A stretch of DNA of 64,000 nt, taken from assembly GCF_008017455.1 (NCBI RefSeq), contig NZ_VRTY01000005.1, forward strand, positions 34,001 through 98,000, given 5' to 3'. The DNA is from Pontibacter qinzhouensis (GTDB lineage: Bacteria > Bacteroidota > Bacteroidia > Cytophagales > Hymenobacteraceae). Position 1 is the stretch's first letter. Each line of letters begins with the position of its first letter. Positions 42,944 to 51,956 of this stretch are shown here, one piece after another. The notes beneath the pieces are model-generated. The model ran no database searches, was not told the DNA's origin, and was given only the letters and a program-made list of their open reading frames with translations. The position numbers were made by a program, and so were the translations under genes.

Positions 42944-43337
42944 ACATGCTGATAAATTTAATTGATAAAATACTATATATAAAGCTTGTGAAATAATAAA
43001 TATGTATTATTATTGTACTGTTTTTGTAAAAAATTGATTTTAAAAACGTTTCATATTAATTATTTTTTAGTATAATGATGTAGCGCAGGTAATTATATGT
43101 GCTATCAGCTTTAAGCTTTTTTAGTTTGATTCTGGCAGCCAGCCTGAATAAAGATAAAGTAAGGTTGCTGAACTAGGGAGCGATAAAAGCCTGATTTTGT
43201 GCTTATGTGCCTGGTACTGTTAACTGCCTCCACTACACCTGTAGTCAAAAGAACGTCTGTCATTTCTTCTTCTCCGGGCTAAGCCCTTCTAACTCATGCT
43301 TTTCAGGCTTTAGCGGAGCCTCTGTAGAAGCTGTTTT

Positions 43338-43396
43338 AAATTATTTAAATAAAAAAGCCCTTCCAAAGGTATTTACACTCCCCAAGTGTCGAGGGT
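43338..43396 (+). repeat. Interspersed 58-bp element, copy 14
   Basis: AAATTATTTAAATAAAAA, core GCCCTTCCAAAGG, right end TCGAGGGT. It lies between divergent genes. Confidence 0.78.
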
Positions 43397-43486
43397 AAGT
43401 ACGAGGTTGCTGGCTTTTTATGGACTTATTTTTACTTCCGCGTTTAATTATTTCCTTAAAGAAGTTTTCATTTAGACACCCACAAA

Positions 43487-46400
43487 ATGAAATCGGTACA
43501 TGTTACAGTAGCCACGGTGCAACGATGCCTGGTCTTTCTGATGGTTGCCTGCCTTTTTGCTTGTGCGCAGAAAGAGCAACAGCAAAAAATGCTGGTGTTG
43601 CACACTGCTGATAAGAGCAGGCTGGAGCAAACCCAGCTTTACCTGCACGCTATTCTGGAGCAGGCAGAGCAGCAATCGGTGCTGGTGGAGATATCCGATG
43701 ACCCTGCTGTGCTACACACGGCAAACCTGCAGCAGTATGGCGCTGTAGTTTTTCTGAACCTGCCGCAGCTTGCGCTAAGCCAGGAGCAGCAGAAGAGTTT
43801 TAAAAGTTACCTGGAGCAGGGTGGTGGCTTTATCGGGATTGCGTCTGAACCAACTGCTGCCACGAACTGGCACTGGTATGCCAGCCTCTACAGCACAGCG
43901 GGAGAACACGCCAAGCCAGATGTGCTGCTAACTGCCGCCAACAGTCCCGGTGCACCTGCAGCTGGTCTGTTCAGGAGTTTTGTCTACAGTGGTGGCAGAG
44001 TGTCGGTGCTGGCTGCCGGGTTACGTGAGGCTGCCGTACAGGCACCAGGCTTTACAGATCAACTGGCAGAGGCTATACGGTTTACGCTAGGCGCTACAAG
44101 TGCTGAGTCCAGGCATCTGCAGGAGCTGAGCCGCTACCACTATGCCGTGCTAAACGACGACCTGAAAGAACCCATGGAACTAAGCATTGCCAGCAACGGG
44201 CTTGTGCTGGTGATAGAGCGCGAAGGAAGCATCTTTCAGTTCGACCCCATTTCTAACAAAACGAAAAAGATTGCCACGCTGCCTGTAGATGCCACAGAAT
44301 CAGGGCACGGTTTGCAGGGCATTGCCATTGACCCCGAGTTTGAAAAAAATAAGCAGGTGTATTTCTTTTATACACCACCTAAATCGCGAGGAGCCGTTAT
44401 GTATGTGTCGCGGTTCACGATGGTTGCTGATGGCCTCGATCTTGCCTCAGAAAAAGTACTGCTGAAAGTGCCTCTTGAAATAAACCAGAGTGGCCACTTA
44501 GGCGGATCGCTTTCGTTTGATGCCAAAGGTAACCTTTACATTTCTACCGGCGATAATTCTGTGGCACTGCACTCTGGTGGCTATGCTCCCATAGATGAGC
44601 GACCAGGCCATACTTATAATGATGCCCAACGCTCCGCTGCCAATACCCACGATTTAAGAGGCAAAATTTTGCGTATTACGCCGTTACCAAATGGTTCTTA
44701 TGCCATACCAGACGACAACCTGTTTCCAAAAGATGGTTCTCAGGGTAAGCCGGAGATTTACGTAATGGGGTGCCGAAACCCGTTTCGGATTGCAGTAGAT
44801 AAGCCCTCGGGTATTTTGTATTGGGGAGAGGTAGGCCCCGATGCAGGAAAAGACAGCACGCGTGGTTCGCAGGGCTACGACGAAATAAACCAGGTGCGGG
44901 AGGCGTGTAACAACGGCTGGCCTTACTTTATCGGCGATAATTACCCTTATGCTGCCCACGACTTTGCAACCGGAAAAACAGGAGCCATGTTTAACCCGGC
45001 GGCTCCTGAAAATCATTCTATCAATAACACAGGTGCTACTAAACTTCCGGCTGCTGCCCCTGCTTTTATCTATTACCCCTACGCGCCATCAAAAGATTTT
45101 CCGGAGCTTGGCGAAGGAGCACGCTGTGCTTTAGGTGGCCCTGTTTACCATTACGATGCTGCCTCTACCTCCGGTATTAAGTTCCCTGAATACTACGACA
45201 AGGTGTTATTTATAGGCGACTGGTCCCGCAACTGGATAAAAGCAGTTTACATGGACGAAAACCACGACTATGTGCGAACAGAAGCGTTTATGCCTAAAGT
45301 TGCCTTTGATAACCCCATCGATATGGAGTTTGGGCCTGATGGGGCTTTGTATGTGCTGGAGTTCGGCGACCCCTGGGGCATGCTTAAAAAAGGAGGCAAA
45401 CTGGCCCGTATCGAGTACAACAAAGGAAACAGGCCGCCGGTTGCCGTAGCCTCAGCCAGCCAAACCATAGGTGGCGTACCGCTAACGGTACAATTCTCAA
45501 GCAAAGGCTCTTTCGACCACGACAAAGGCGACGCCCTGCGCATACAATGGACACTGAACGGCAAGCCTTTCGGCCAGTCCGCTCCAGATCCTGCCTTTAC
45601 GTTTACAAAGCCTGGGCAGTATATGGCTGTGCTCACCGTTACCGATAAAAAGGGCATGAGTTCGCAGCGTGCCATTAAACTTAAAATAGGCAATGCAGCA
45701 CCTGTGGTTAATATAGCCTCTGCTGCCAACCAATCGTTTTACTGGCAAAAAGGTCAGCCTTTTGATTACCAGGTGACTGTTACCGACCCGGAAGACAAAG
45801 CGATAGATCGGGCCGCATTAATCGTAAGCATGGATTACCTGCCACAGGGCAACGATGTTCCCGGATTACTCATGGAAGGTCAGCAACTAGGCGATGCAGG
45901 CGCAGTAGCTGCCAATGAGCTAATAAGTAAAAACGACTGCATGTCTTGCCACACGCTAGACCATAAAGCCATTGGCCCTGCCTTTTTAGAGGTTGCTAAA
46001 AAGTATAAACTAACCGATGCCAATGTTACAAAACTAGCCAGCAAGGTAATACAAGGGGGTGGGGGAGCCTGGGGAGATGTTTCTATGAACGCCCATCCGA
46101 AGCTAACACAACAGGAGGCTACTGCCATGGTGCGGTATATTATATCGTTAAACAAACCTGCGCCCAAAATTCGGTCGTTGCCTACTTCGGGCAGCTTGGT
46201 TCTGAACAGGCACGAAGATGGCGGTACCGATGGCAAATACCTGTTTAGAGCTGCTTATACCGACAAAGGTGGTCCGAAAGTAGATCCTTTAACAGGGACA
46301 GCTGAAATTGTGCTGCGCCACCCGCACATAGAAGTTTTAGGTTTTGATGCTTACCAGGGCATAGCCAAAGTTATGGCAGGAGAGGGTGCTCCTTACCTGG

Positions 46401-46747
46401 GCCAGATAGACCACGGCGACTACCTGTTGCTGCAGCAGGTTGATTTAAAAACAGTAGAACAGCTAACTCTAAGTTTTGCTGCACACAATACAGCAGGTTA
46501 TATAGAAGTTCGGGCAGGTTCGGTAAAAGGCAGTGTTATTGGGCAAGCCGAGTTTAAGCCTACCGGTAGCTGGAGCACCTGGAAAACAGTGCCTGTTGCC
46601 ATAGAAGCTGTACCCGGCAAGCAGGATTTGTACTTAGTCTTCAGAGGGCACTCGAACTTAAAAGATAATTTGCTGCGCCTGCGGTGGGTAGAATTTCAGC
46701 AGAAGAAGACTAGTAAAGGCTACATGGCTGCGGTTGCAACGCATTAG
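43487..46747 (+). CDS. Multidomain lipoprotein: ThuA-like, PQQ-type sugar dehydrogenase, PKD, cytochrome c, CBM6-like
   Basis: The 1086 residues start with a lipoprotein signal (lipobox LFAC, Cys26). In order: a reduced ThuA-like domain (about 33-200, YGAVVFLNLPQLAL, GGGFIGIASEP); a six-bladed soluble glucose/sorbosone dehydrogenase domain (about 215-645, GLQGIAIDPEFEKN, LRGKILRI, GCRNPFRIA, GPDGALYVLEFG); a PKD domain (about 648-735); a second Ig-like segment; a cytochrome c domain with heme motif CMSCH (Cys818, Cys821, His822) and likely axial Met867; and a CBM6-like C terminus (about 950-1086). Sugar oxidation could feed electrons straight to the attached heme at the envelope. The gene is transcribed alone. 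Confidence 0.9.
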   Translation: MKSVHVTVATVQRCLVFLMVACLFACAQKEQQQKMLVLHTADKSRLEQTQLYLHAILEQAEQQSVLVEISDDPAVLHTANLQQYGAVVFLNLPQLALSQEQQKSFKSYLEQGGGFIGIASEPTAATNWHWYASLYSTAGEHAKPDVLLTAANSPGAPAAGLFRSFVYSGGRVSVLAAGLREAAVQAPGFTDQLAEAIRFTLGATSAESRHLQELSRYHYAVLNDDLKEPMELSIASNGLVLVIEREGSIFQFDPISNKTKKIATLPVDATESGHGLQGIAIDPEFEKNKQVYFFYTPPKSRGAVMYVSRFTMVADGLDLASEKVLLKVPLEINQSGHLGGSLSFDAKGNLYISTGDNSVALHSGGYAPIDERPGHTYNDAQRSAANTHDLRGKILRITPLPNGSYAIPDDNLFPKDGSQGKPEIYVMGCRNPFRIAVDKPSGILYWGEVGPDAGKDSTRGSQGYDEINQVREACNNGWPYFIGDNYPYAAHDFATGKTGAMFNPAAPENHSINNTGATKLPAAAPAFIYYPYAPSKDFPELGEGARCALGGPVYHYDAASTSGIKFPEYYDKVLFIGDWSRNWIKAVYMDENHDYVRTEAFMPKVAFDNPIDMEFGPDGALYVLEFGDPWGMLKKGGKLARIEYNKGNRPPVAVASASQTIGGVPLTVQFSSKGSFDHDKGDALRIQWTLNGKPFGQSAPDPAFTFTKPGQYMAVLTVTDKKGMSSQRAIKLKIGNAAPVVNIASAANQSFYWQKGQPFDYQVTVTDPEDKAIDRAALIVSMDYLPQGNDVPGLLMEGQQLGDAGAVAANELISKNDCMSCHTLDHKAIGPAFLEVAKKYKLTDANVTKLASKVIQGGGGAWGDVSMNAHPKLTQQEATAMVRYIISLNKPAPKIRSLPTSGSLVLNRHEDGGTDGKYLFRAAYTDKGGPKVDPLTGTAEIVLRHPHIEVLGFDAYQGIAKVMAGEGAPYLGQIDHGDYLLLQQVDLKTVEQLTLSFAAHNTAGYIEVRAGSVKGSVIGQAEFKPTGSWSTWKTVPVAIEAVPGKQDLYLVFRGHSNLKDNLLRLRWVEFQQKKTSKGYMAAVATH

Positions 46748-47035
46748 TTTCGCCTGCTTTAGTCTTCTGTAGCAGCCCTGTATGCAGCTACCCTGTAGCA
46801 GGAGTAGAACAACCTGGAAAACAGGAAGAAACAGGGAGCTGCTGATATGCCGAATTTTAAAGAGCAGAAAGAGCATGAGCAGCAGAAGCCTTCGTAGGTG
46901 CTAAAGCTGGTGCATGCTCACAGCAGAAACGGAGGTTATGAAGCTAAAATCAGCTAAGTAAGCGGCCTCCCTTTTTTAGGCTTAAACGTGGCTGTGTTTA
47001 GTTTATCTTATAGGCCATTAAAGCATGGGGTGTAG

Positions 47036-47093
47036 ACCCTTGGCAAAATTTTTACGGAAAGCCTTTTGGAGGCCGTTTCTGTTAGAATAATTT
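47036..47093 (-). repeat. Interspersed 58-bp element, copy 15
   Basis: Minus-strand reading: AAATTATTCTAACAGAAA, core GGCCTCCAAAAGG, right end CCAAGGGT. It lies between converging genes; the rest of the 372-bp spacer shows nothing else. Confidence 0.82.
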
Positions 47094-47119
47094 GAGTACC
47101 CCAATAAAATAACACTCTA

Positions 47120-47806
47120 TTACACCACTAACTTCGATAGGGGCAAGGTTAATTTGTAGTAGAAGTCGAATTGGCTGAAAGGTTTTTTATCTACAATAAG
47201 GTAAGGCATCGTTGCCCGAATGGCGCATTCTCCATCCAGTTCCTGCCGATCTCCAATAAACAGGCATTCTTCGGGCTTCAATCCAAATTTTTCTGCAAGG
47301 TAGAGCAGGCCCTGAGGGTTTGGTTTAAGCTGGTCTATGTCGGTGTCGGTAGAGCAAACCACCAGGTCAGCCTCTAGTTGCATGGCTTTTAACTTTTCTT
47401 CGGCTTTATAGTCGGAGTAGATGCCTATTTTAACCTGGTGTTGTTTAAGGGTATCTATAAAAGCTTTTACTCCCGGGTACATACAAGCGTGCAGGTATTG
47501 GTTCGGGAACTCAAACATCCAGAAATCTACCACCTGCCTTATTCTCGATATTGTAAAATCACCTTTATCGGCGCACCATTCGTACTGGGCCTGCTCCAGG
47601 TTACCGGTAGCATAGCCTGCTCTCTTTTCTCTTTCGGCCCTGAAATGGTGCAGAATAGCCAGGTCTTTCAGGCGCCATGGCTTGCGTGCGTAGTGGCTCA
47701 ACAAGGCAAACAGCATTTTCTTTCGCATCCTCGACTGTGTATACAACGTGCCGTCTACATCAAAAATAACTGCTTTCGTTTTTTGTAAATCGATTGTAAA
47801 TTCCAT
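47120..47806 (-). CDS. HAD-superfamily hydrolase
   Basis: The 228-residue protein has all four HAD motifs: FDVDGTLY (I), GIYSDYK (II), the Lys of LKPNPQG (III) and FIGDRQELDGECA (IV). A helical cap lies between motifs I and II. It is most likely a phosphatase. It is divergent from the UbiA prenyltransferase gene across 578 bp. Since a phosphatase is needed after phosphoribosyl transfer in decaprenyl-phosphoryl-ribose synthesis, it is a possible partner of that enzyme, though other small phosphate esters are equally possible. Confidence 0.85.
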   Translation of the reverse strand: MEFTIDLQKTKAVIFDVDGTLYTQSRMRKKMLFALLSHYARKPWRLKDLAILHHFRAEREKRAGYATGNLEQAQYEWCADKGDFTISRIRQVVDFWMFEFPNQYLHACMYPGVKAFIDTLKQHQVKIGIYSDYKAEEKLKAMQLEADLVVCSTDTDIDQLKPNPQGLLYLAEKFGLKPEECLFIGDRQELDGECAIRATMPYLIVDKKPFSQFDFYYKLTLPLSKLVV

Positions 47807-48384
47807 GTGGTAATACTAACAGGCCCTGAAGAGATAGTGATTTCTGACGTATGTTATGCAAGTACTGTACAAATGTTTGTGCCGGGGCAAAACAAATGTA
47901 ATTTAAAAACTTACTTCCGACTAATAGCTGGGCCTGCTTCCTTTTTGGCTACTCCTTAACATCCTTCCCAGGTCGTGCTTAAAACTATTTCCGTTTCGAA
48001 TAATGGATTTTTAGCGCATTTAAGCCTGGTGCTCAGGTTGAGCCTACCAAAATCTTCTTTGTTTATCCAGGTAGTGCTCTCAGCTACTTATGTCTTTTAT
48101 GCGGGAGCAAGTGCGGCGGTATAAAAAGGTTCACAATGGGATATTGTGGTTCAATTTGGGATGTTTTGAAGCCGGCAGTAGCTGCCTTTCCGTTAGTTGG
48201 AGAATAAGTACAATCTAAAATAACCGAATTACAAGCGTTTGTGTATTGTTTTTAGAATATATAGTGTGCTGGCATGATTTTGATTTAAATAGAAACAGAA
48301 TCTATGGTTACAGGCAAGCCGGTGTGGCAGGCAGCATAGCTTAACAAATCAAAATTAACTAACACAAAAATTACTACAAAAGGC
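47807..48384. other. Divergent promoter region, no gene
   Basis: 578 bp between the HAD and UbiA genes. I see no ORF, repeat copy or terminator. Promoters for both genes should lie here. Confidence 0.4.
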
Positions 48385-49404
48385 ATGGAAACAGTTTTTA
48401 GTTTGCCTAAAACCGCTGCGCAAGACTTAGCTCTTAAACCTGCAGGCTTAAAGGAGTATGTGGCAATTGCCCGACCCGATCATTGGTTTAAAAACATTTT
48501 TATGTTCCCCGGAATGCTGTTCGCGTTTCTGGTATACGATACAACGCTGGATGCCAGTTTGCTGTTACGGATAGTAATTGGTATTGTAAGTACCTGCCTG
48601 ATTGCTTCGGCCAATTATACTATTAACGAGTACCTCGATGCCGAATTCGACCGTTTCCATCCGGAGAAAAAGAAACGTTCGGCGGTTAGAACGATGCTGA
48701 ACCCGAGGTTGGTTTATGCTGAGTATGCTTTGCTGGCTGTGCTGGGTCTTGGCTTGTCGTACTTTATCTCGATGCAGTTTCTGGTGCTGGAGGCGTTTCT
48801 GCTTTTTATGGGTATTATGTATAACGTAAGACCCTTCCGCACCAAAGAGCGCGTGTACCTCGATGTACTTTCTGAATCGGTGAATAACCCGATCAGGCTG
48901 GCCTTGGGCTGGTTTATATTTGTGCCTGCTGCCTTGCTGCCCGCTAGTTTATTAGATCCAGCCTGGGCCTTTATTCCGCCAAGTAGCATAATTCTGGCTT
49001 ACTGGATGGGTGGCGCCTTTCTGATGGCAACCAAACGTTTTGCGGAGTACCGTTACATTAACAACCCCGAACTGGCCGGACTATACCGCAAATCGTTTAA
49101 GCGCTACACGGAGAACAGCCTGCTTATTTCGATGTTCTTCTACGCCCTTACCTCTGCATTTTTCCTGGGTATTTTCCTTATCAAAAACAAAATTGAGCTG
49201 CTCATCAGCTTTCCGTTCTTCGCCTTGCTTTTTGCCTGGTACCTAAAAATCGGTTTGCGCACCGACTCTGTTGTGCAAGGTCCGGAAAAGCTGCACAAAG
49301 AGAAGTCGTTTATGCTGTACGTGGTGCTGTTTACGGTGCTGCTCATGGCGCTGGTGTATGTTAACATCCCGCAGCTAAACTGGTTCCTGAAACAGTCGTT
49401 TTAA
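48385..49404 (+). CDS. UbiA-family prenyltransferase resembling decaprenyl-phosphate phosphoribosyltransferase
   Basis: The 339-residue integral membrane protein has about eight to nine membrane helices. The first aspartate-rich motif is NEYLDAEFDRFHPEKKKR (Asn81 to Arg98), whose N-[DE]-x2-D-x3-DR-x-HP-x-K-x-x-R form is typical of DPPR synthases rather than of ubiquinone or menaquinone prenyltransferases. RPDHWFKN at about 30-37 and YLDVLSESVNNPIR (second motif) also fit. It would transfer phosphoribose to a polyprenyl phosphate, giving a lipid-linked pentose donor. It heads a codirectional series with the GMC, Tat, HTTM, GtrA and GT-C genes, though gaps of 270-510 bp mean several promoters are likely. 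Confidence 0.8.
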   Translation: METVFSLPKTAAQDLALKPAGLKEYVAIARPDHWFKNIFMFPGMLFAFLVYDTTLDASLLLRIVIGIVSTCLIASANYTINEYLDAEFDRFHPEKKKRSAVRTMLNPRLVYAEYALLAVLGLGLSYFISMQFLVLEAFLLFMGIMYNVRPFRTKERVYLDVLSESVNNPIRLALGWFIFVPAALLPASLLDPAWAFIPPSSIILAYWMGGAFLMATKRFAEYRYINNPELAGLYRKSFKRYTENSLLISMFFYALTSAFFLGIFLIKNKIELLISFPFFALLFAWYLKIGLRTDSVVQGPEKLHKEKSFMLYVVLFTVLLMALVYVNIPQLNWFLKQSF

Positions 49405-49492
49405 CAACAGCTAAACGGAAGGCTTCAATAGCGCCTGGCACCGGCTTTGGCTCGGCCTCAGGCACCTGTGCTGGCAGTTACAAGGTGGCCGG

Positions 49493-49550
49493 GCCCTTGG
49501 CACTTACAGTTGAAAAAAGCTTCGGAAGGGCCATTTCATTTAAATAATTT
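49493..49550 (-). repeat. Interspersed 58-bp element, copy 16
   Basis: Minus-strand reading: AAATTATTTAAATGAAA, core GGCCCTTCCGAAG, right end CCAAGGGC. It lies after the UbiA gene. Confidence 0.85.
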
Positions 49551-49674
49551 AGTTATACACACAGGTGTGCTTTACCTAACCAGGTAGTGCCTTTACTTTG
49601 ATTAGCAGCATGTAAAAGGTGAAAACTAAGTTTAACAATTTGATACATAACAACTGAAAAAATTACTCTGTTCT

Positions 49675-51111
49675 ATGAAGCAAACGTCCTACGATTTGGT
49701 AGTGGTTGGCACTGGTTTCGCATCAACTTTTTTTCTTCAGAAGTACTTAAGCAAAGCCTCTGCTCAGGTAAAGGTGCTGGTGTTGGAAAAAGGATATTTA
49801 TATCCGCATGGCGAACGACTGAAGGAAAAGCGGGGAGAAGCAACACCTTATGCTACTATAAATCCTGACCACGAAGATGTGTTCGAGAACTATAACAAGG
49901 AGAAGGAGTGGTTCTTTTCGCAGGGGTTTGGCGGTAGCTCTAACTGTTGGTATGGCTGTACACCCAGGTTTATGCCTTCCGACTTTAAAATGAAAACCTT
50001 GTACGGCGTAGCCAACGACTGGCCTATTACTTACGACGATCTGGAGCCGTATTACACGCAGGTAGAAGAAATTATGTCGATTTCGGGGCCAGCGGGTACA
50101 CCGTTTCCAAAGAGCTCGGCCTACCCTTTGCCGCCGCACCTGTTTACAACTGTGGATAAGCTGTTGCACAAGCACTACGGCAACCTGTATATAAGCCAGC
50201 CAACAGCGCGAGCCCGGCAAGCTGTAAACGGCAGAAATGCCTGCTGCGCCAGCACTGTGTGCTCTGTGTGCCCCGTTAACGCCAAGTTTACGATAGAGAA
50301 CTCCAATATGGGTGTGTATGAAGATGCCCGTGTGGAACTGCTGTATGGCGCGGAGGTATATAGCCTGGATCTGGAGCAGGGGCTTGCCCGCAAAGTAAAC
50401 TTCGAGAAAGACGGTAAAGAGTATCATGTGGCAGCAGAGGTGGTAGCCCTCGGTACCAATGCCCTGTTTAATGCCAACATACTTCTGAACTCCGGCGACA
50501 GTAACCCATTTACGGGTAAAGGAATAGGAGAGCAGCTCGGTTTAAAAGTATCGGTGTACCTCGATAACCTGGAGAATGTGGGTGGGAGCACCTGGGTAAA
50601 TGCCAACGGCTATATGCTCTACGATGGCGACCACAGAAAAGAAGTGGCCGCTTGTTTAATGGAATCAAGCAACGAGCCTTACTTTAGGCTGGAGCGCGGC
50701 AAATGGCGCCACATTGCCAACTTCAGAATGGTGTTCGGCGACCTGCCTGCCATGGAGAATTACGTAGCCACCATGCCAGACCGCATGAAGCCAGCCGTGC
50801 ATTACAAAGGCCCATCGGACTACACGCTCCGGGGAGTGCAGCACATGAAAGACAAATTGCCCGATATATTTTCGTGCCTGCCTGTGGAGCGCATCGAGTA
50901 CCACGATCCGTACCCGTCGGAGGCGCACATTTTAGGTACCTCCAGAATGAGCAGAACTGCAGCCGAGGGTGTGGTCGATCAGCACCTGATTCACCACCAG
51001 TACCGGAACCTGTTTGTGCTGGGCAGTGGCAGCTTTACCACCTACACGCCCTCCAACCCAACGCTTACGCTTTCTGCCTTGTCGCTTTTTGCAGCCGATA
51101 AAAGTTTTTAA
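49675..51111 (+). CDS. GMC-family FAD-dependent oxidoreductase
   Basis: The 478 residues begin with the FAD-binding motif VVVGTGFASTFFLQKYL and continue with FGGSSNCWYG (the N-terminal GMC loop, GGSSxxW). CxxCP-like cysteines lie in CCASTVCSVCPVNAKFT. The GMC C-terminal signature is HILGTSRM and NLFVLGSGSFTTYTPSNPTLTLSALSLFA. Such enzymes oxidise sugars, alcohols or sugar acids. No signal peptide is seen, but the next gene encodes a Tat-signal small protein, the pairing found in membrane-bound gluconate/fructose dehydrogenases. The substrate may be a sugar or lipid-linked sugar; that is inferred from neighbours only. Confidence 0.85.
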   Translation: MKQTSYDLVVVGTGFASTFFLQKYLSKASAQVKVLVLEKGYLYPHGERLKEKRGEATPYATINPDHEDVFENYNKEKEWFFSQGFGGSSNCWYGCTPRFMPSDFKMKTLYGVANDWPITYDDLEPYYTQVEEIMSISGPAGTPFPKSSAYPLPPHLFTTVDKLLHKHYGNLYISQPTARARQAVNGRNACCASTVCSVCPVNAKFTIENSNMGVYEDARVELLYGAEVYSLDLEQGLARKVNFEKDGKEYHVAAEVVALGTNALFNANILLNSGDSNPFTGKGIGEQLGLKVSVYLDNLENVGGSTWVNANGYMLYDGDHRKEVAACLMESSNEPYFRLERGKWRHIANFRMVFGDLPAMENYVATMPDRMKPAVHYKGPSDYTLRGVQHMKDKLPDIFSCLPVERIEYHDPYPSEAHILGTSRMSRTAAEGVVDQHLIHHQYRNLFVLGSGSFTTYTPSNPTLTLSALSLFAADKSF

Positions 51112-51201
51112 GGTTCCGCAAACTTGAGGCAAGTTACGCTAGCCGATACTACTGCCCGGCCGCACCAGCAGCCAGATTAGTTTATTATTACATGATGTTC
51201 C

Positions 51202-51630
51202 ATGAAGAGAAGACGCTTTATAAAATTATCGGGCTTAGGCGCTACAGGTCTGGCTGCCATACCTAGTGTAGGCTTTGTATATACTACTATTCACGATGCT
51301 GCAGTAGGTGTTATTTGCAACGAACTCCATTACCTGAACCTCGATATAGCAGGAGTAGAGCAGTTTGTGCAGGACTATTACAAAGCACACTTTATAAACG
51401 ACGACCTGCAGGTGCAGCTCAAAATGAAAACCTACTACCACCTGGGAGTAAAGTCTACTGACTCCTACCTGGTAAAGGAACTGGTGTACGACTACCTGGC
51501 GGCAACAGACTTTTTTATAAACAAGATGGACGAAAGCAAGCAGGTGAAATATCTCGGCATCGTGAACAGGTTCAGCCAGCCATGCTCACATCCGTTTTCG
51601 CATTTTCATTATCCGCCTGATGTGGTGTAA
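51202..51630 (+). CDS. Tat-signal small protein, likely partner of the GMC oxidoreductase
   Basis: This 142-residue protein begins KRRRFIKLSGLGATGLAAIP, a twin-arginine (RRRF) signal followed by a hydrophobic segment. The remainder is helical with a C-terminal Cys-His cluster (QPCSHPFSHFHYPP). It resembles the small Tat-exported subunits encoded with GMC dehydrogenases (gluconate 2-dehydrogenase subunit 3 type) in size and context, but sequence similarity is not obvious by eye. It lies 90 bp after the GMC gene. It could carry the GMC subunit through the Tat system by piggyback. Confidence 0.65.
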   Translation: MKRRRFIKLSGLGATGLAAIPSVGFVYTTIHDAAVGVICNELHYLNLDIAGVEQFVQDYYKAHFINDDLQVQLKMKTYYHLGVKSTDSYLVKELVYDYLAATDFFINKMDESKQVKYLGIVNRFSQPCSHPFSHFHYPPDVV

Positions 51631-51715
51631 GCTTTTAGCTCAGACCAAAGGCGACCCAGCCAATTTAGGAAATCGGTAGCCTGGTTAAAGTTTCCAGGTG
51701 GAGGCACTTTAACAT

Positions 51716-51773
51716 ACCCTTGGGTAAATTTTGCTGAAAAAGCTTCGGAAGGCTGTTTTCATTTGAATAATTG
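51716..51773 (-). repeat. Interspersed 58-bp element, copy 17
   Basis: Minus-strand reading: CAATTATTCAAATGAAAA, core GCCTTCCGAAG, right end CCAAGGGT. It lies between codirectional genes, 85 bp after a stop codon. Confidence 0.87.
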
Positions 51774-51956
51774 AGTTTTGCATGCCAATGGCTGATGATC
51801 AACTGACTGGATAGTTAGGAAATAAAGTGGTTAGTATTTCCGGTTTCTGAAAGAGAATCCGCTGCTACTTCTGCTACCATTAAATACCCTTAAATAAACA
51901 TTTTTGCAGATAGTCTTTACCTGCTCTGCTAGTAATAAAAAATATCTTAAACGGTT

